From Acidobacteria bacterium UBA823 (GTDB lineage Bacteria; Acidobacteriota; Vicinamibacteria; Vicinamibacterales; UBA823): a DNA stretch of 12,992 nt. Location: the NCBI GenBank assembly GCA_002296225.1, contig DBHR01000048.1, positions 14,004-26,995 on the forward strand. Reading direction: 5' to 3'. The notes under the pieces are model-generated. The model saw nothing but the letters and a program-made list of their open reading frames with translations. It searched no databases and was not told where the DNA came from. Position 1 is the stretch's first letter. The number at the start of each line of letters is the position of its first letter. The position numbers were made by a program, and so were the translations under genes. Shown piece after piece: positions 12,986 through 12,992 of this stretch.

Positions 12986-12992
12986 CTCACTC

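Overview
The window is a compact stretch of chromosome from a Gram-negative bacterium with moderately high GC. Genes for outer-membrane lipoprotein insertion (LolB-like), heptose/O-antigen assembly and a Na+-pumping NADH:quinone oxidoreductase (NQR) show a double-membrane cell with a sodium-linked respiratory chain. The protein sequences look more like Acidobacteriota or a deep proteobacterial relative than Enterobacteria, but this is an impression and no marker gene in the window settles it. There are no insertion sequences, phage genes or CRISPR arrays.

Left block (1-3520, minus strand): TPR protein, LolB-like lipoprotein, ispE, then the first 18 nt of a tRNA-Gln cut by the window edge. This is the order I recall from Pseudomonas (TPR gene, lolB, ispE/ipk, tRNA-Gln, prs), so prs should lie just outside. 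Envelope block (3600-6083, plus strand): a small Trm112-type zinc-ribbon protein, an O-antigen-ligase-like membrane protein and a kinase-only heptose-7-phosphate kinase (HldA); the last two overlap as GTGA.

Middle (6158-8344, minus strand): purH, preceded by a 151-residue protein I do not recognise. Then selA (8434-9819, plus strand), the selenocysteine synthase, without selB or selC in view. Right block (9716-12985, minus strand): the distal end of an nqr operon, nqrE-nqrF-apbE-nqrM, read towards selA. It joins two membrane/redox subunits with the enzyme that attaches FMN to NqrB/NqrC and the small iron/Fe-S maturation factor NqrM. The nqrM frame runs 104 bp antisense into the 3' end of selA.

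Most of the window is conserved housekeeping DNA and I see no convincing new system. The points most worth a second look are the tail-to-tail nqrM/selA overlap with a C-terminally extended NqrM, selA standing alone, a structured segment ahead of the tRNA-Gln, a good sigma70-like promoter facing away from purH with a tiny possible ORF, and several start codons that sequence context moves away from the longest frame.
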